Shown here: positions 47,717 through 49,487 of the stretch, in pieces | How positions within the stretch are numbered: position 1 is the first letter of the stretch | How the letters are laid out: the number at the start of each line of letters is the position of its first letter | NCBI GenBank assembly: GCA_903871805.1 | Contig: CAIQIE010000324.1 | Span: forward strand, 1 to 49,487 | DNA: 49,487 nucleotides | Direction: 5' to 3' | DNA from: an uncultured Planctomycetaceae bacterium | GTDB lineage: Bacteria > Planctomycetota > Planctomycetia > Planctomycetales > Planctomycetaceae | The notes under the pieces: generated by a model | What the model saw: the letters and a program-made list of their open reading frames with translations, nothing else | Database searches by the model: none | What the model was told of the DNA's origin: nothing | Translations under genes and position numbers: made by a program

Positions 47717-48817
47717 CTACTCGCTGGCCTTCGGCATCAGCTTGCAGAAAATCATGCGGCCGGCACTGCTTTGCAGCACACTGGTAACGACGACAGCGAT
47801 GTCGTTGCCCACAAGTCCAGAGGCATTTTCGCAAATGACCATGGTGCCGTCATCCAGGTAGCCAACCCCCTGGCCGGGACCTTCACCTTCTTTGATGACT
47901 TTCAGATTCAGACGCTCGCCAGGGATGTATCGAGGCTTGAGCGCGTTGGCCACGTCATTCAGATTAATCACAGCGATTCCCTGAACACTGGCCACTTTGT
48001 TCAGGTTGAAGTCATTGGTAATAACTCCACCGCGAACCTGCTTGGCGAGCGCGACGACTTTCTGATCAACAGTCATCATGCGAAAATCAGAACGCGAGGT
48101 TTCCATGACCTTCACGTCGATATGAGTACTTTGCTGAAGCTTTGAAAGCACCTCCAGACCCCGTCGACCGCGCGTTCTTCGGTTTCGGTCACTGGAATCG
48201 GCAATCTCCTGGATCTCCGCCAGGATAAAATCCGGCACTATCAATTGAGATTCTATGATCTGGGTTTCTACCACGTCTGCGATTCGGCCATCGATCAACG
48301 AACTGCTGTCAACCACCAGCGGCCTGCCGCTTTTCAGATCTCGCTGAAATTCGACGTAGGGAATCACAAATCGAAAATCATCTTTGGTCTGCAACAGCAA
48401 CGAGACACACACGTATGGAAGAATCAGCAGTGTCAAAAGTACAACGGCTGTGTGGTATTCGTTGGAAACGGGAACCACCGGCGTCAGAGCCTGAATCATC
48501 AGGTACGCCAAAAGGACCCCAATCAGGATCCCGAAGTAGATGGCCGAGATGACTTCGATCCGCTTTTTTCGGATCAAGAGGTCGGTAATTGTCACAAGTT
48601 GTGAGGCCAGCAGGAGCCCGAAGAAGGCGAGAGCTTTATTATTTTCCACGACACTGGGAAGCGCAGCAGGCTGCCCCGCGACAGTTTCGGTGGTAATGTA
48701 TGCAAGAATAGCTCCTGCGCAGATCAGCAGGTAGGCTACCCGCAGGATCATGAGCATCATGATTGTGGGACTTCCTTCGGTCAGGATCAAAGGCAAACTG
48801 GTGGCGTTCGTAATCAT
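47717..48817 (-). CDS. Membrane PIN/TRAM domain protein, YacL-like
   Basis: A 366-residue protein with four to five membrane helices in residues 20-140 (for example FFGLLLASQLVTITDLLI and AVVLLTLLILPYVCVSLLL). A PIN nuclease-like domain follows: VDSSSLIDGRIADV (acidic first residue), DFILAEIQEIADSS and VITNDFNLNKVA (second acidic site). The end is a TRAM-like domain (GERLNLKVIKEGEGPGQGVG). This is the architecture of B. subtilis YacL. PIN domains usually cut RNA, but RNase activity of YacL homologues is not well defined. GGAA lies seven bases before the start. Confidence 0.9.
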   Translation of the reverse strand: MITNATSLPLILTEGSPTIMMLMILRVAYLLICAGAILAYITTETVAGQPAALPSVVENNKALAFFGLLLASQLVTITDLLIRKKRIEVISAIYFGILIGVLLAYLMIQALTPVVPVSNEYHTAVVLLTLLILPYVCVSLLLQTKDDFRFVIPYVEFQRDLKSGRPLVVDSSSLIDGRIADVVETQIIESQLIVPDFILAEIQEIADSSDRNRRTRGRRGLEVLSKLQQSTHIDVKVMETSRSDFRMMTVDQKVVALAKQVRGGVITNDFNLNKVASVQGIAVINLNDVANALKPRYIPGERLNLKVIKEGEGPGQGVGYLDDGTMVICENASGLVGNDIAVVVTSVLQSSAGRMIFCKLMPKASE

Positions 48818-49326
48818 CGCAGAATTCCAGCAACAGGCAACATGATTCCTCGCATCCAGGGCTGAATTCGTCCACTTTGTAATCCACTAAACCGCAGTAG
48901 ACGGGGAATACCCTGCCGGGCACTGGACATTTGATGTGCTGACGTTAGAAAACGGTACGGGTTACCGCACCGGCCGCACAAAACACCTTACCGAAAAACA
49001 GCACCTGTGTTCATTCGTGCAGTGCAGTAGACGATAGCACCGCCCATTCAATTCGCGTGGCCGGCATGTCGTCCACCAGAAAAACGGACTGCCGATTGAT
49101 GGGCGTTGACTGACAGGCCGACCGGGGCGTGTTCCAAATGTCTGTGGCACCGCATACGCAAGCTGAAAACAGAGTCGTCCATTTCTCTGCCTGCAACGTC
49201 GCTCGAAATGCGGTGACTTCCCATCTGTCCGAAAACTATAGTGCCTTATCCAACCAGGCTTAACGGCCGCTGTGCCTGTCAGCCGGTGTCTGTCGAATTG
49301 TTGTGTCATCGTCAGGAGAGCTCTAC
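48818..49326. other. Divergent intergenic region
   Basis: 509 bases between the PIN/TRAM gene and a secreted protein, with no supported gene. A minus-strand ORF (48962-49432) overlaps the secreted-protein signal and is rejected. Confidence 0.5.
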
Positions 49327-49487
49327 ATGAAATTTCGAAGGAGTCGTTCCGTGTCACCAGTGAACAGGTCGCCGGGCTTGTGGCGGGGAATTTTGCTGAC
49401 GTGTCTCGTGTGGGGCACTTCTCAGGCGGCACTCTTTGCGGCCGATGCGATTTCCAGTGCGGTCACTGTTCTGCAGACCGTCAAAGC
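49327..49487 (+). CDS. Secreted protein, 5' part only
   Basis: ATG at 49327, with GGAG about ten bases upstream, opens a frame that runs off the window edge. The first residues, MKFRRSRSVSPVNRS, are positive, then come a hydrophobic core (GILLTCLVWGTSQAALFA) and a likely cut after AALFA before ADA. The 53 residues seen are a signal peptide and the start of a mature protein. Family not readable. Confidence 0.65.
   Translation, partial: MKFRRSRSVSPVNRSPGLWRGILLTCLVWGTSQAALFAADAISSAVTVLQTVK

Overview
The window looks like chromosomal DNA from a planctomycete (Planctomycetota, probably Planctomycetales). I infer this from several family hallmarks: a DUF1559 protein with a type-IV-pilin-like N-terminus, a large PSCyt/DUF1549/DUF1553 cytochrome protein, a Tat-exported DUF1501 protein, a helix-turn-helix protein with acidic SDSDVRL/DSGISL repeats, and many orphan lipoproteins. 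The genus cannot be fixed from the sequence alone. I see no phage, integrase, intact insertion sequence, CRISPR array, tRNA or rRNA.

Layout. 1-309 is the cut end of a gamma-glutamylcyclotransferase-like gene. 592-2007 is an AAA+ ATPase that converges on a macromolecular-synthesis cluster, with a long bidirectional terminator between them. The cluster runs on the minus strand from 11843 to 2122: gltX, UDP-glucuronate decarboxylase, a CBM9-like protein, a glycerophosphodiesterase, rsfS, a small ORF, dnaG and rpoD. From 12291 on the plus strand come the PSCyt/PSD1 protein and a zinc-ribbon protein, facing the repeat-rich HTH/transmembrane protein (16035-17522, minus).

The 17.5-19.1 kb stretch is the largest gene-poor part. 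It holds a DUF1559 gene remnant, a short tandem duplication and a possible structured RNA, ahead of an intact DUF1559 gene, a 56-residue lipoprotein and a terminator. 20.8-25.5 kb carries planctomycete-type hypotheticals, a TerC-family transporter and trpE. 25.6-28.9 kb holds secreted, Cys-rich and hyperacidic small proteins separated by long spacers. 29.3-36.8 kb (plus) encodes purine nucleoside phosphorylase, a ChdC/HemQ-type heme enzyme, a membrane-anchored lipoprotein-like protein, a PilZ protein, an enolase-superfamily enzyme and a glycosyltransferase. 36.9-44 kb (minus) encodes PlsC, a TolC-type lipoprotein, an SDR, a DUF1501 protein and a C5 DNA methyltransferase. 44.6-47.6 kb (plus) encodes FolE, a QueD-like pterin synthase and an RlmI-type methyltransferase. 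It faces a YacL-type PIN/TRAM membrane protein, and the window ends inside a secreted protein gene.

How they fit together: the housekeeping genes (gltX, rsfS, dnaG, rpoD) form one same-strand block. FolE and QueD share the GTP-to-pterin route. The accessory material is mostly cell-envelope biology (lipoproteins, Tat proteins, pilin-like protein, TolC, PlsC, glycosyltransferase). The items most worth a second look are the putative RNA and gene remnant upstream of the DUF1559 gene, the repeat-built HTH membrane protein, the hyperacidic protein, and the inverted-repeat region between the methyltransferase and folE. All calls were made by reading the sequence; no database search was run.
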